From positions 992,001 through 1,056,000 of the forward strand of contig NZ_AP026800.1 of the NCBI RefSeq assembly GCF_033095945.1: a stretch of 64,000 bases of DNA, read 5' to 3'. The stretch's first letter is position 1; each line of letters starts with the position of its first letter. The position numbers and the translations under genes were made by a program. This document shows, in pieces, positions 17,509-26,670 of this stretch. The stretch is from Bombiscardovia apis. GTDB taxonomy: Bacteria; Actinomycetota; Actinomycetes; Actinomycetales; Bifidobacteriaceae. The notes below the pieces were generated by a model that was not told the DNA's origin, did not search any database, and saw only the letters and a program-made list of their open reading frames with translations.

Positions 17509-17796
17509 ACGAACCTTCCACGGGCTCCTCTCTTTTAATACGAGGCGGAGCCCGGCTAGGCAGAAGGAAACAAGCGCAAACAGACCTATACCAACGCCGG
17601 TAAATCCCATTGCTGCAAGCACAGCCGCTAAAGCAACCACAATCGCAACAATCCATTCAGCAATGGGTCTACCTTCGTTACGCTCTGACACAGCCGACGT
17701 GTGCCCTCGAACCTGAGATTGGTCATCGGGCTCGTTGGGCTCATGAGTCTGATGAGAGGTGTGAGGGCCATGAGCATGGCGTGCTACAGGTGTCAT
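17425..17796 (-). CDS. DUF3017 membrane protein
   Basis: The 123-residue protein has a His/Pro-rich hydrophilic N-terminus of about 45 residues and three hydrophobic segments (about 47-65, 68-86 and 100-121). This layout matches the small actinobacterial DUF3017 family of unknown function. A ribosome site (GGAAAGAG) precedes the start. Its last 84 bases are antisense to the acidic tail of the aquaporin gene. Confidence 0.7.
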   Translation of the reverse strand: MTPVARHAHGPHTSHQTHEPNEPDDQSQVRGHTSAVSERNEGRPIAEWIVAIVVALAAVLAAMGFTGVGIGLFALVSFCLAGLRLVLKERSPWKVRSVGFDFVVCLGLGIGLVVTYLSILFIL

Positions 17797-17833
17797 ATCT
17801 TCTCTTTCCGCTCAACTCGTAGTCTAAATTCTA

Positions 17834-19264
17834 CTACTGACCCGAACTTTGGCCCGGAGCATCCGAATGAGATGTTTTATTGACTGTTTGAACCGTATGA
17901 GACGGCTGGGAAGAAGTATCGGTTCCGCTGATTCGTGTCTGAGATTTATCGCTACTTTCGTATGAATTTAGTGAAGCCGGAACCGCAGATACAAGTGTCA
18001 CACTCCTGTGCAGACTATCTATTGTGGAATTCCATAGCAACACTAGAGCGGACACCAGCAGTAGCATCAACCAAGGAGCCAACAGGCCTACTGAGATATC
18101 GCGTGCGAATACTGCTGCCGATTCCGTCACATGGACTCCCACTCCTTTGAGGCGGTGTTCTCCTAGGTCGCCATTTGAGCAGAAAAAGGCTAAACCTAGC
18201 GCAAGGAGGACAATCAATCCTGTTATAACAAGGCTGATGCACGAATACAAAAAAGTGGTAACCAAACGAGTATCAATTTGTCGTAGACCCTGTTTACGCA
18301 AGCTAGCGAGCATATCAAAGCCACGTTTGGTAAGCAACGTAAGCAGAGCAACTATGCCGGTTACAATGGTCGGTAGCACCAGTAAAATAATGCGCTGAAC
18401 TGAACTAGTCACTGCCTCCGGAAATAATCCAAAAATGGGGATTGGCGGTAGCGCTTCACCCTGACCAGTCCATAATGTAAAACTAGCTAATTCGCCGATA
18501 TAAAACCCGCCGCCCGTCAACCAAGAGAGTGCCCAGATAATTAAATTTGGCAACCATACAATCGCAGCAAGAGAAGTCAGTATTCTTGAGCTGGTACCCA
18601 TTTCAGATAGAACAAACAGTTTACCCACGGCGTCATGGTAGAGCGCTATCCAAACCACTACCGTCAATGCACCCATAAGCACAAAAATAGCAATGAGCCA
18701 TACGGCAACGTGTACGCCTTGAGTAATGGCTAGACGAAGTCCCGAGGGCAAGCTTCCGTATGGACTACTCGCCAACCACTTGGAAAACTTTCCTGAGCGC
18801 ACCCCGGCAATAGCATAAGCTAAGCAATACACTAGAGCCGATCGGCACGCTATAATGAACGTGGTATCAACGAGTATAAAGCCTTGAATCTGTTGGAAGA
18901 GGAAGCTGACTATCAGCCATAGCAAACCACCCGATGCAAAACCTTCCCAGCTCATACCAAATCTGCGTACACAAGTAACCAATAGAGAGACAAGAACGAG
19001 CGTAAGCCCTAACGGGATGATGGTGAGCTTTAAAGCGCCAGCTGAAAACCCATTGCCTTGGCTGAGCAGAACGACAGCTTGTGTTACAGACAAGGACTGA
19101 TCAGAAAGCGAAGCACCTCCCTCTTCCATCGAAATAACCAGAAGAATCAGCGCTATACAGGAACCAACTGCCACCACGAATATTGCTAGTGCGGTAGCGG
19201 CGGCGTAGATGCCTCGCAGGGCACGTTTCGATCTTGCCATCGTCGGAGCATTCGCGCTGCCCAC
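17834..19264 (-). CDS. DUF6350-like polytopic membrane protein
   Basis: The protein has 476 residues, about ten hydrophobic segments and a Ser/Thr-rich C-terminal tail. This resembles the actinobacterial DUF6350 family, sometimes labelled PerM, with no proven function. The first possible start is a GTG overlapping the apt stop by one base; an ATG eight codons later (19240) is an alternative. Coupling to apt suggests a shared transcript. Confidence 0.75.
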   Translation of the reverse strand: MGSANAPTMARSKRALRGIYAAATALAIFVVAVGSCIALILLVISMEEGGASLSDQSLSVTQAVVLLSQGNGFSAGALKLTIIPLGLTLVLVSLLVTCVRRFGMSWEGFASGGLLWLIVSFLFQQIQGFILVDTTFIIACRSALVYCLAYAIAGVRSGKFSKWLASSPYGSLPSGLRLAITQGVHVAVWLIAIFVLMGALTVVVWIALYHDAVGKLFVLSEMGTSSRILTSLAAIVWLPNLIIWALSWLTGGGFYIGELASFTLWTGQGEALPPIPIFGLFPEAVTSSVQRIILLVLPTIVTGIVALLTLLTKRGFDMLASLRKQGLRQIDTRLVTTFLYSCISLVITGLIVLLALGLAFFCSNGDLGEHRLKGVGVHVTESAAVFARDISVGLLAPWLMLLLVSALVLLWNSTIDSLHRSVTLVSAVPASLNSYESSDKSQTRISGTDTSSQPSHTVQTVNKTSHSDAPGQSSGQ

Positions 19265-19848
19265 TAGGCAGGCATCGAAACAAGGGTAGAAAGCGGATAG
19301 TTGCTGAGTACCTCACATCCGTCGAGGCCTTCCAGCTCCATAACGAAGCTGAAACCAGCAACCTCTCCCCCAGCTTGCTCAATGAGTTTGGCAGCTGCCT
19401 GGGCTGAACCACCGGTAGCAATCAAATCGTCAACTACGAGAACACGTTCGCCGGGCTTTACCGAGTCGGTTTCCATCTCGATTGTTGCTGTACCATATTC
19501 GAGAGAATATTCTTGCGAAAGGGTCGGGGGCGGCAATTTTCCACTCTTGCGCAGGGCAATGAAACCCTTGCCCAAGCTGCTAGCAATCTGCGGGCCGATC
19601 AGGAAGCCACGAGCTTCTAACCCCGCCACGGCATCAAACTCGTCAGGAGAAACTGGTAGGGCCCTCAGCAGAGCGTCGCTAATAATAGACAAACCACGAG
19701 GGTCTGCCAAAACTGGCAAGAAGTCCCTAAACAGAATGCCTTCTTTAGGGAAGCCGGAAACACTCTTAAACAGGGAAACTACATATTGCGCATCTTCTTC
19801 GCCGACGGCGCTGAGCTGCTGAATAGAAATGTCGCCCGACTGAGCCAT
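19264..19848 (-). CDS. apt: Adenine phosphoribosyltransferase
   Basis: The protein converts adenine and PRPP to AMP (purine salvage). Visible features are FPKEGILFRD near the N-terminus, the FIALRKSGKLP flexible loop and the PRPP-binding motif VLVVDDLIATGG. The start at 19848 follows AGGAAAG and yields 194 residues beginning MAQSGDIS; an upstream start at 19881 would add 11 residues without a site. It lies after yajC and before the DUF6350 gene on the same strand. Confidence 0.92.
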   Translation of the reverse strand: MAQSGDISIQQLSAVGEEDAQYVVSLFKSVSGFPKEGILFRDFLPVLADPRGLSIISDALLRALPVSPDEFDAVAGLEARGFLIGPQIASSLGKGFIALRKSGKLPPPTLSQEYSLEYGTATIEMETDSVKPGERVLVVDDLIATGGSAQAAAKLIEQAGGEVAGFSFVMELEGLDGCEVLSNYPLSTLVSMPA

Positions 19849-19949
19849 TATCTTCTTTCCTCGATATCGTATAGTGACCATTGCACCAATTCATACATCT
19901 GTATATGTGGAGCCGTTCAAACACTAAGCCGACGGCTCCATTGCAACAA

Positions 19950-20360
19950 CTACTCTTGCGTAGAAGAGGCTTGATCCTCTGCCAGTTCTTGCACCTCAGC
20001 TTGCGAATCATCGGTGCTGGGTTCGGCAGCTTCTGCAGGAAGAGGATTGCCATTTTCGTCGACTTCATCATCGTGGACATAAGCAGGCACGACAGGAGGC
20101 TTGGTAACAGCCTGGATGCGCCAGCGAGACTGGGTACCTTCGGAGTCAATAACGACCTGCTCCTTCTCCAGATCGACAGACACGATAGTGCCCAGCAGTC
20201 CGGATGCCGTCGATACTTCAGTACCAGGCTCAAGGGAGCGGCGGAAGCTTTCGATGTCTCCCTGACGCTGCTTGTTCTTGCGAGTGGACCACCAAGACAT
20301 GCCAAACATCAAGAGGATGAGGATGATGAGGAAAAGCATGGACGATACGTTTGACTGCAT
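19950..20360 (-). CDS. yajC: Preprotein translocase subunit YajC
   Basis: YajC is an accessory membrane subunit of the Sec translocon. The protein of 136 residues has one N-terminal membrane segment (about 6-24), the conserved stretch RKNKQRQGDIESFRRSLEPG and the TASGLLGTIVSVD motif, then an acidic tail. I chose the ATG at 20358-20360, preceded by AAGGAG at eight bases. It lies after ruvB, an arrangement common in actinobacteria. Confidence 0.9.
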   Translation of the reverse strand: MQSNVSSMLFLIILILLMFGMSWWSTRKNKQRQGDIESFRRSLEPGTEVSTASGLLGTIVSVDLEKEQVVIDSEGTQSRWRIQAVTKPPVVPAYVHDDEVDENGNPLPAEAAEPSTDDSQAEVQELAEDQASSTQE

Positions 20361-20432
20361 GTATTGGCTCCTTACCGTGTCCGATTCAGGGCAGGCCTCA
20401 GTGACCTCACCCAATGCGCCGGAAGTACTATT

Positions 20433-21527
20433 CTAAAACAGCTTAGTGACATCTTCAGGGGCTTCGAGTCCTAAATGAGACCAAGCTTTTTGCGTGGCAA
20501 CTCGCCCCTTTGGTGTTCTGACAAGGAAGCCCTCCCTTACCAAGTAAGGCTCGCAAACAGTCTCCACTGTTTCAGATTCTTCTCCAACCATGGCCGACAA
20601 GTTGTTTAATCCGACCGGGCCACCTCCAAAGCTTCGGACTATCGCTTCAATTACAGCCAAATCCAGACGATCGAGACCTTCGGAATCAATCTGATAGAGC
20701 GACAAGGCTGCTTCAACATCTTCAGGACCGACCTGTCTCAAATCATGGACGACCGCCCAGTCTCGAACCCTGCGTAGCAAACGATTCGCAATGCGAGGCG
20801 TGCCCCTAGAGCGCTTAGACAGTTGAGCGCAGGCCAGTGCAGTAATGTCTATACCGAGCACGGCCGCAGAGCGTTCAATCAACTTCTCAAGCTCTTCGCA
20901 AGGGTAAAAGTCTAAATGTGCGGTAAACCCAAAGCGTGCTCGTAAGGGTGAGGGCAGCATACCTTCGCGCGTAGTAGCACCTATAACTGTAAACCTAGGT
21001 AAGCTAAGGGGAATCGATGAGGCACCCGGTCCTTTTCCGACCATAACGTCGACACGAAAATCTTCCATAGCAATATAAAGCAGCTCTTCTGCGGCACGAG
21101 GAAGACGGTGAATCTCGTCGATAAAGAGTACCTCTCCCACTTCTAGAGAGCTCAAAATAGAGGCTAAATCGCCAGCATGTTGAATCGCTGGGCCTGAAGT
21201 AATCCGTATAGGCACCCCGAGCTCATGAGCCACAATCATAGCGAGAGTCGTTTTACCCAATCCAGGAGGGCCGGCTAAGAGGATGTGGTCTGGCGGCACT
21301 TCTCGCTTTTGAGCAGCTTGCAAGAACAGCTCCAACTGTGCTTTCAGCCTAGGCTGACCGATAAAGCCTTGCAAGCTATGCGGTCGCAGCTCTTCATCGC
21401 TGACTGGTTCAGCATCGAGTGGAGCTGCAGATACCATGCGCAGTGATTCATCTTGCTCTTGCCCCATGCGAGTTCCTTCACTTAAACCAGCGGACTGATC
21501 ACTGACCTGACGAGTAATACGGCCCAT
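20433..21527 (-). CDS. ruvB: Holliday junction branch migration ATPase RuvB
   Basis: RuvB is the hexameric motor that drives branch migration with RuvA. The 364-residue protein has Walker A (GPPGLGKTT), Walker B with DEIHR, sensor 1 (GATTREG), the arginine finger region (SPLRARFG) and a C-terminal winged helix. An N-terminal extension of about 35 residues precedes the usual beginning ([12 protein letters not shown]), so internal ATGs at residue 21 or 31 may be the true start. One base separates it from ruvA. Confidence 0.95.
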   Translation of the reverse strand: MGRITRQVSDQSAGLSEGTRMGQEQDESLRMVSAAPLDAEPVSDEELRPHSLQGFIGQPRLKAQLELFLQAAQKREVPPDHILLAGPPGLGKTTLAMIVAHELGVPIRITSGPAIQHAGDLASILSSLEVGEVLFIDEIHRLPRAAEELLYIAMEDFRVDVMVGKGPGASSIPLSLPRFTVIGATTREGMLPSPLRARFGFTAHLDFYPCEELEKLIERSAAVLGIDITALACAQLSKRSRGTPRIANRLLRRVRDWAVVHDLRQVGPEDVEAALSLYQIDSEGLDRLDLAVIEAIVRSFGGGPVGLNNLSAMVGEESETVETVCEPYLVREGFLVRTPKGRVATQKAWSHLGLEAPEDVTKLF

Positions 21528-21528
21528 A

Positions 21529-22140
21529 TTAGCGACCCCTGTCTAACCGGGTAAGAGAGGCCTTTAACACTAGCGGCACATCCGAACTGCTCAGCGGCAA
21601 CTGGTAAGAGTCTTCCTTGCAGACTTCTTGAACAACCCGCTCTGCGTCTTTTTGTTGCCATCCCAGGGAAATGAGGCCTTGAACAACCTGATTGCTGCCA
21701 TTGTCGAGGGCGCTGGCGCTTTCAGCCTTATCGCCCTGCTCCAAATCGACCTTGCCCGACAATTCAAGAATAATCTTCTGGGCTCCCTTTTTACCCAAGC
21801 CCGGAGCTTTGGCCAAGGCAGCTGCATCGCCCAGCTCTACTGCCTGAGCCAAAGCTTTGGGCGTGAGCGTAGATAAGAGCGACAGTGCCACACGTGGCCC
21901 AACACCGCTCACCTTCTGTAATTGAATAAACAAGCCTTTAGAAGTTTGAGAGAGAAAACCGTAAAGTGTCACAGCGTCTTGAGAAACGTTGAGCGAAGTG
22001 AAGACTGTAACCTGCTTGCCAGTTGTTAAAGCAGCCAAGTCCGAATTGGGCATGCGTACTTCGTAGCCGACGCCAGATACATCGATGACCGCCAGACCGC
22101 TCTCGATCATAGCGACCGCCCCTGTGAGCATAGCCAGCAT
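21529..22140 (-). CDS. ruvA: Holliday junction-binding protein RuvA
   Basis: RuvA binds four-way junctions and loads RuvB. The start at 22138-22140 gives 203 residues beginning MLAMLTGAV, as in the family (about 200), and has a GAGGGG site; the longer frame to 22200 lacks family similarity. The OB-fold N-terminus ([14 protein letters not shown]), the helix-hairpin-helix motifs ([13 protein letters not shown] and [16 protein letters not shown]) and the small C-terminal domain are visible. A perfect SOS box lies 63 bases upstream. Confidence 0.93.
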   Translation of the reverse strand: MLAMLTGAVAMIESGLAVIDVSGVGYEVRMPNSDLAALTTGKQVTVFTSLNVSQDAVTLYGFLSQTSKGLFIQLQKVSGVGPRVALSLLSTLTPKALAQAVELGDAAALAKAPGLGKKGAQKIILELSGKVDLEQGDKAESASALDNGSNQVVQGLISLGWQQKDAERVVQEVCKEDSYQLPLSSSDVPLVLKASLTRLDRGR

Positions 22141-22202
22141 AGTACCAATCCCCTCTGGCTGGTTTGTACTCATTGTCGGCAATGAGAGACGCCCAACCAA
22201 AC

Positions 22203-22218
22203 TCGAACGCTTGTTCGA
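22203..22218. promoter_or_regulatory. SOS (LexA) box before ruvA
   Basis: The 16-base palindrome is TCGAAC-GCTT-GTTCGA, a perfect match to the actinobacterial LexA pattern TCGAAC-N4-GTTCGA. It lies between the end of ruvC and the start of ruvA, which points to a LexA-controlled promoter for ruvAB separate from yebC-ruvC. Confidence 0.85.
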
Positions 22219-22224
22219 ATAAGA

Positions 22225-22806
22225 CTACATGTCCCTTTGGACTGAACCGCGTCGCCGATTACTGTGTTGAGCCTGAGCCCACTGCCGCTGGGCCTGCGTT
22301 AGGTGTTGCTCCCGCTCTCCGCCTTGCAAGGCACCAGAAGGTCGCAGGGCGTGGCACATTGCCTGCGCAAGGGCATCAGCTGCATCAGCAGGCTTAGGCA
22401 AACGGTCCAGACGCAATATGCGGGCCACCATACGTTCGACCTGAATTTTCTCGGCCTGCCCATTGCCCGTTACGGCGAGTTTAACCTCAGTAGGCGTATG
22501 CAAAGCCACGGGAATCCCACGCTGGGCAGCGGCAAGCATAGCCAAACCGGCAGCCTGAGCCGTGCCCAATACCGTGTTCCTATTGGCTTGAGCGAATACG
22601 CGCTCGATGGAGACAACATCTGGGCTGAATTGGTCGATTTTTTCGGCTAAACCGTTGTAAATCGTCAGCAAGCGCAAATCTTGCGACTGCTCAGGGTCAG
22701 ACCTGACCACGTCGACGTGGACAAAGGATAACTGCCGAGAAGCCCGAGCTTCTATGACGCCGACACCGCAGCGAGTAAGCCCCGGGTCGACGCCACAGAT
22801 AATCAC
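22225..22806 (-). CDS. ruvC: Holliday junction endonuclease RuvC
   Basis: RuvC cuts Holliday junctions in recombination repair. The 193-residue protein starts with the RNase-H-like motif [10 protein letters not shown] (catalytic Asp7), has VSIERVF with the second acidic residue and ends the core with [12 protein letters not shown] (two Asp). It lies five bases after yebC, so these two are co-transcribed. Confidence 0.95.
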   Translation of the reverse strand: MIICGVDPGLTRCGVGVIEARASRQLSFVHVDVVRSDPEQSQDLRLLTIYNGLAEKIDQFSPDVVSIERVFAQANRNTVLGTAQAAGLAMLAAAQRGIPVALHTPTEVKLAVTGNGQAEKIQVERMVARILRLDRLPKPADAADALAQAMCHALRPSGALQGGEREQHLTQAQRQWAQAQHSNRRRGSVQRDM

Positions 22807-22811
22807 TACTA

Positions 22812-23567
22812 CTATTCCTCGTCTAACTGGGCCATGACTTCGTCAGTTGCAGTCCAGTTGCTGTAGATGTCTTGCACATCGTCAAGATCGTCTAAGTTGT
22901 CAACCAGCTTAGAAACCTTGCGCGCTGCGTCAAGATCCAAGCTCACCTCGGTCTTGGGGTTAAGCACCAAATCAGCGGAATCGTAGTCTATGCCGGCATC
23001 TTGTAGAGCCTTACGGACTGCAACCAAGTCGCTGGGTTCGGTAAAGACCGTGTAGGTCTCACCATTATCTTGCACATCTTCTGCGCCAGCCTCGGCAGCT
23101 TTTTCAAAGACTGTGTCGAAGTCTGCGCCCTGAGCAGGAACTTCAATCTGGCCCTTGCGCTCAAAGTTGAAGGAAACCGAACCGTTTTGTGCCAAAGAGC
23201 CGCCGTTCTTGGTGAGCGTAGAGCGCACCTCAGCAGCTGCACGATTGCGGTTGTCAGTTAAGCACTCAATGATGAGGCCGACACCTGCGGGAGCATAGCC
23301 CTCGTAGACGATCGACTCATAGTTGGCTGCACCAGCCTCTTCACCCGAACCACGCTTGACGGCCCTGCTGATGTTGTCTGCTGGAACTGAAGACTTCTTC
23401 GCCTTCACGATTGCGTCGTAGAGCGTAGGGTTACCGTCGGGGTCGCCGCCGCCAGTGCGGGCTGCAATTTCAATGTTCTTGATTAACTTCGCGAAGAGCT
23501 TGCCGCGCTTAGCGTCGATGGCAGCCTTCTTATGCTTCGTGGTCGCCCACTTGGAATGCCCTGACAT
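22812..23567 (-). CDS. yebC: YebC/PmpR family protein
   Basis: The 251-residue protein has the family's N-terminus ([15 protein letters not shown]) and full length. The family was long called transcriptional regulators; members of the translation-linked branch help ribosomes through polyproline. It precedes ruvC, a very common arrangement. An AGGAG site precedes the ATG. Confidence 0.95.
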   Translation of the reverse strand: MSGHSKWATTKHKKAAIDAKRGKLFAKLIKNIEIAARTGGGDPDGNPTLYDAIVKAKKSSVPADNISRAVKRGSGEEAGAANYESIVYEGYAPAGVGLIIECLTDNRNRAAAEVRSTLTKNGGSLAQNGSVSFNFERKGQIEVPAQGADFDTVFEKAAEAGAEDVQDNGETYTVFTEPSDLVAVRKALQDAGIDYDSADLVLNPKTEVSLDLDAARKVSKLVDNLDDLDDVQDIYSNWTATDEVMAQLDEE

Positions 23568-23703
23568 AATGCTCCTGACGATACATGTAAATGAACTTGA
23601 ATAATACTATGCGTTCTCTTTGACAATATACATCTTGCAAGCATAGCCAAAGGCGATCTTGAGCCAAAATCAAGAGGCAAAGTAACTCGACAACCGCTAT
23701 TCG

Positions 23704-24915
23704 CTAGATATGGAGAGCCCGCGCATAAACAGATAAAATCTGCTCGCTAACACGATCCCAGTCATAACTCTGTGCTCGGGCTAGAGCTGCCTCTTGTAAG
23801 TGTTTTCGTATGCTCAGATCAGTCAAGACACGAGTAATTTGCTCGGCGCAGGCATGACCATTACCATTGCTGAAGTGAAGAGCGCTCACCCCCTCTTGCG
23901 ATACGGCCCGGAAAGCTGGCAAATCAGAGGCAACGACAGGACAACCGGCAGCCATAGCTTCCGCCAAGACTATGCCAAAAGACTCGCCGCCAGTCTGCGG
24001 CGCTACATATACGTCTAAGCTTCTATACAACTCTGCCTTTTCTTGGTCACTGATACGCCCAAGAAACTCCATACGATCCTCGAGACCGGAACTTATAGAA
24101 TGCGCAATTTTCTTGGCATCGTCTTGGCCATCCCCAGCGCATAAGAAGCGTGCTTGAGGATACTGAACAAGTAAAGACTGTGCAGCCTGAGCAAAAACGC
24201 GAAAACCCTTGCGCTCCTCCCCCATTCTGCCTAAAAATCCAATTGTTGGTTTCCGAGAAGTACCCTGCCAACTATCGCGAGGCTGAGCTTGAGCAAAGAA
24301 CTTCGCTTTGATGCCATTTGGAATAACTTGAACCGCAATGTTGGAGTCTAAATACCTTCCAGCGGTTTCATAAGCAGCATCACTCACGCAAATAGCTTGC
24401 CGAATATTAGCTAAGTACGCTCGTAAATAGGGTTGTGCAAGCTTCAAAGCAAAAGGATACGAATCGAACGAAGCGTGAAAAGTTGCCACATATGGGCAAG
24501 GAGCAAAGCCCCGAATGAGTGGCTTGTGGCTCAGACTAGGTACTTCTGGTTCGTGTAAGTGCAGAATATCGAATCGCCCCTGCCGCACCCATTGTCGTGT
24601 TTCACGGCCTGCAAACCCAAAATAGCTCAAATTGGCTACGGAACCGTTGTATGGTATCGAAAATGAAGAACCTGTCGTATGCACCCACAGCGGCATGTCA
24701 GCAGTGCGTCTGCCCGGGGCTAATACCTCAACCTGGTGTCCGCTGTCAATCAGCTGCTGAGCAAAGTCTCGAATATGCAGCTGCACCCCGCCCGGTGTCT
24801 CAAACGAGTACGGGGAGATGATACCAACTCTAAGTTTGCGCCCCTTCAAGGGATCGCGAGCCGGTTCAACAGGCTCGGTTATTCCGGGAGTTTGTAAGGG
24901 CATATCATTATTCAT
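23704..24915 (-). CDS. pimA: Phosphatidylinositol mannosyltransferase (PimA-like, GT4)
   Basis: The 403-residue protein has the GT-B fold signs of glycosyltransferase family 4: an N-terminal glycine-rich acceptor site (SFETPGGVQLHIRD), GRMGEERKG in the nucleotide-sugar domain, and the EX7E motif GESFGIVLAEAMA. In actinobacteria this enzyme adds the first mannose from GDP-mannose to phosphatidylinositol at the inner membrane face. It overlaps the acyltransferase gene by eight bases, and a pgsA gene precedes them, which supports the PimA call over other GT4 enzymes. Confidence 0.88.
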   Translation of the reverse strand: MNNDMPLQTPGITEPVEPARDPLKGRKLRVGIISPYSFETPGGVQLHIRDFAQQLIDSGHQVEVLAPGRRTADMPLWVHTTGSSFSIPYNGSVANLSYFGFAGRETRQWVRQGRFDILHLHEPEVPSLSHKPLIRGFAPCPYVATFHASFDSYPFALKLAQPYLRAYLANIRQAICVSDAAYETAGRYLDSNIAVQVIPNGIKAKFFAQAQPRDSWQGTSRKPTIGFLGRMGEERKGFRVFAQAAQSLLVQYPQARFLCAGDGQDDAKKIAHSISSGLEDRMEFLGRISDQEKAELYRSLDVYVAPQTGGESFGIVLAEAMAAGCPVVASDLPAFRAVSQEGVSALHFSNGNGHACAEQITRVLTDLSIRKHLQEAALARAQSYDWDRVSEQILSVYARALHI

Positions 24916-25912
24916 GCTGATTCCTAGCGGTCGTGGATGCAGCCCGCTCTTCCATAAGTTGCCGAAGATTGTCAGGCACCTGATGAAGACGGTTAAGGTC
25001 CAAATCCTCGATAAAAATCGGCTGCATCATATGCCAGTCCTGCGGAAATTTGCGGATGCCCTCAGCCCATTGGTCAACCCAGGCTTGCGTGAGTTCCTGC
25101 ACAGCTTGCTGGCGTGGCATAGCTAAATACCGCTCAATATCAATAGGCCCATCAATTGAGCAGACGTAACCAGAATCGCAATGCGCTTGAGAACGCTTGT
25201 CAGTCGCCAAAGATTCGCGGTGCATATTAACTGTGTACAGAGGCAGTTTTGCGTCTAGCGCGATAACCGCTGGCCCGGCAGCCACACGGATATAAGAATC
25301 AAAAGCCCGAACGAAAACACCATTGCGGCTCAAATCACGGTCTGCCAAAAGAGGCACGACTTGGCCTTCTTGCAGAACTTGTTGAGTCAAAGTCTGGGTT
25401 AATCCAGGCTGCCCTGTGAGCAGAATATGCATGCCCAATCCCCGGCGAATCTGAGCAAAATCTTCTAATAGCTGCGGATCAGCCAAGCGTTCAGCCACCG
25501 TAGTAACTGGGCCTAATGCTTGACCAGCCCAAAAGCCGGCGTAATCCCAATTACCTTGGTGCCCCATAGCGATGGGCAGAGACGCATCTTTGATATTGCT
25601 GAGCGAAGGCTCGGGGAAGCCGGTACCTTCAGTGCGAATACGAGCTAAAAGTTCCTCTTGACTTCGCCCTCCAACAGTTAGAGCTTCGCAAAAATACGCA
25701 AAATAAGAGCGTAGACCTTCTCGACTGACTTGTCGTAAACGCTTGTGAGAAACAGGCCCCATCACATGACGCAGGTTGCGCTCCAGTTGGGAGACGCTAC
25801 CTAGATGAAGCAGCCACACGAAATCGGCCGCTCGGGTAAAGGCCCATCGGGCTGCTCGCTCTGGAATCCGATCGGCGTGGTGGACAATCGCCGTAAGTAG
25901 GGCTGAAATCAT
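24908..25912 (-). CDS. patA: Phosphatidylinositol mannoside acyltransferase
   Basis: The protein of about 334 residues belongs to the LpxL/HtrB-type lysophospholipid acyltransferases, with the HX4D motif in GHQGNWDYAG. In mycobacteria the homologue acylates the mannose of PIM. I chose the ATG at 25910-25912 (MISALLTAI), five bases after the pgsA stop, since the longer frame would overlap pgsA by about 120 bases. No strong ribosome site is seen, consistent with translational coupling. Confidence 0.85.
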   Translation of the reverse strand: MISALLTAIVHHADRIPERAARWAFTRAADFVWLLHLGSVSQLERNLRHVMGPVSHKRLRQVSREGLRSYFAYFCEALTVGGRSQEELLARIRTEGTGFPEPSLSNIKDASLPIAMGHQGNWDYAGFWAGQALGPVTTVAERLADPQLLEDFAQIRRGLGMHILLTGQPGLTQTLTQQVLQEGQVVPLLADRDLSRNGVFVRAFDSYIRVAAGPAVIALDAKLPLYTVNMHRESLATDKRSQAHCDSGYVCSIDGPIDIERYLAMPRQQAVQELTQAWVDQWAEGIRKFPQDWHMMQPIFIEDLDLNRLHQVPDNLRQLMEERAASTTARNQHE

Positions 25913-25917
25913 GACTG

Positions 25918-26589
25918 CTACTTGTGATTGGGGTCTGCGGGCTTGGGCGAACGATTCATAGCCGTTTTGACAGTGCGAATGCGCTGCCAAACAGTAATAA
26001 TGCCAAGAATATCGAGCAAGAGCAGGAAGCATGACAGCCATGCAATTGAAAGTCCTGCACCGGTGAGTGCCATACCTACCAAGATAATCACTAAACGGTC
26101 GGAGCGCGTTGCAATGCCATTTTTCGCTTCATAACCTTCTGCTTCAGCACGCGCACGAGCGTAGGAAGTAACGAAGGAGGTCATAACAGCGAAGAGGGCT
26201 GCGTATATACCAACTTGAGCCCAGACATCGATATCATTATGCCCAGCTGCCTGCCATGCCATCTCATGCCGATGCATGAAAATAATGACCGCAGCTAAAA
26301 CTGCCCAATCAGCAATGCGATCCAAGGTGGAATCTAGAAAGGCGCCGAACTGAGTGCCGCCTCCGGTCATAGAAGCGACCGAGCCATCAAGCGAATCAAA
26401 AGCAACCAAAATCGCTAACACTATAGCGCCCGGGAGGAGCCAACCGGTGAAACCTGCAATAAATGCAACCAGCACTGTGCCAACTGCGCCAATAATTGTA
26501 ACGCCGTTAGCAGTGATCCCTAGATGCACTATTCCGCGCGCGATTGGTGCAATTGCACGCTTCCAGGGACCTCGTAAATGCTCAAACAT
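25918..26589 (-). CDS. pgsA: CDP-alcohol phosphatidyltransferase (phosphatidylinositol phosphate synthase)
   Basis: The 223-residue membrane enzyme joins CDP-diacylglycerol to an alcohol, here probably inositol phosphate. The CDP-alcohol motif is at 65-90 with all four Asp (65, 68, 86, 90) and both Gly. The usual Arg after Ala72 is Ser73, which is unusual. About six membrane segments follow the family pattern. The place before patA and pimA indicates the phosphatidylinositol branch, not phosphatidylglycerol. Confidence 0.87.
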   Translation of the reverse strand: MFEHLRGPWKRAIAPIARGIVHLGITANGVTIIGAVGTVLVAFIAGFTGWLLPGAIVLAILVAFDSLDGSVASMTGGGTQFGAFLDSTLDRIADWAVLAAVIIFMHRHEMAWQAAGHNDIDVWAQVGIYAALFAVMTSFVTSYARARAEAEGYEAKNGIATRSDRLVIILVGMALTGAGLSIAWLSCFLLLLDILGIITVWQRIRTVKTAMNRSPKPADPNHK

Positions 26590-26630
26590 CCTTCACCTTC
26601 ACTGTTGGCTGCCGCGATTTTGCTCAAAGT

Positions 26631-26662
26631 CTGCTGCCGAGACCATACAGCCTCGGCAGCAG
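26631..26662. terminator. Hairpin after thrS
   Basis: Perfect 11-base GC-rich arms (26631-26641 and 26652-26662) around a 10-base loop lie nine bases after the thrS stop on the minus strand. No strong T run follows. Confidence 0.6.
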
Positions 26663-26670
26663 CAGCTATA

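Noticed and set aside
19766..20305. 179-codon minus-strand frame over yajC and apt
   Set aside because: It is an out-of-frame shadow of yajC; its product is low-complexity and unlike any family.
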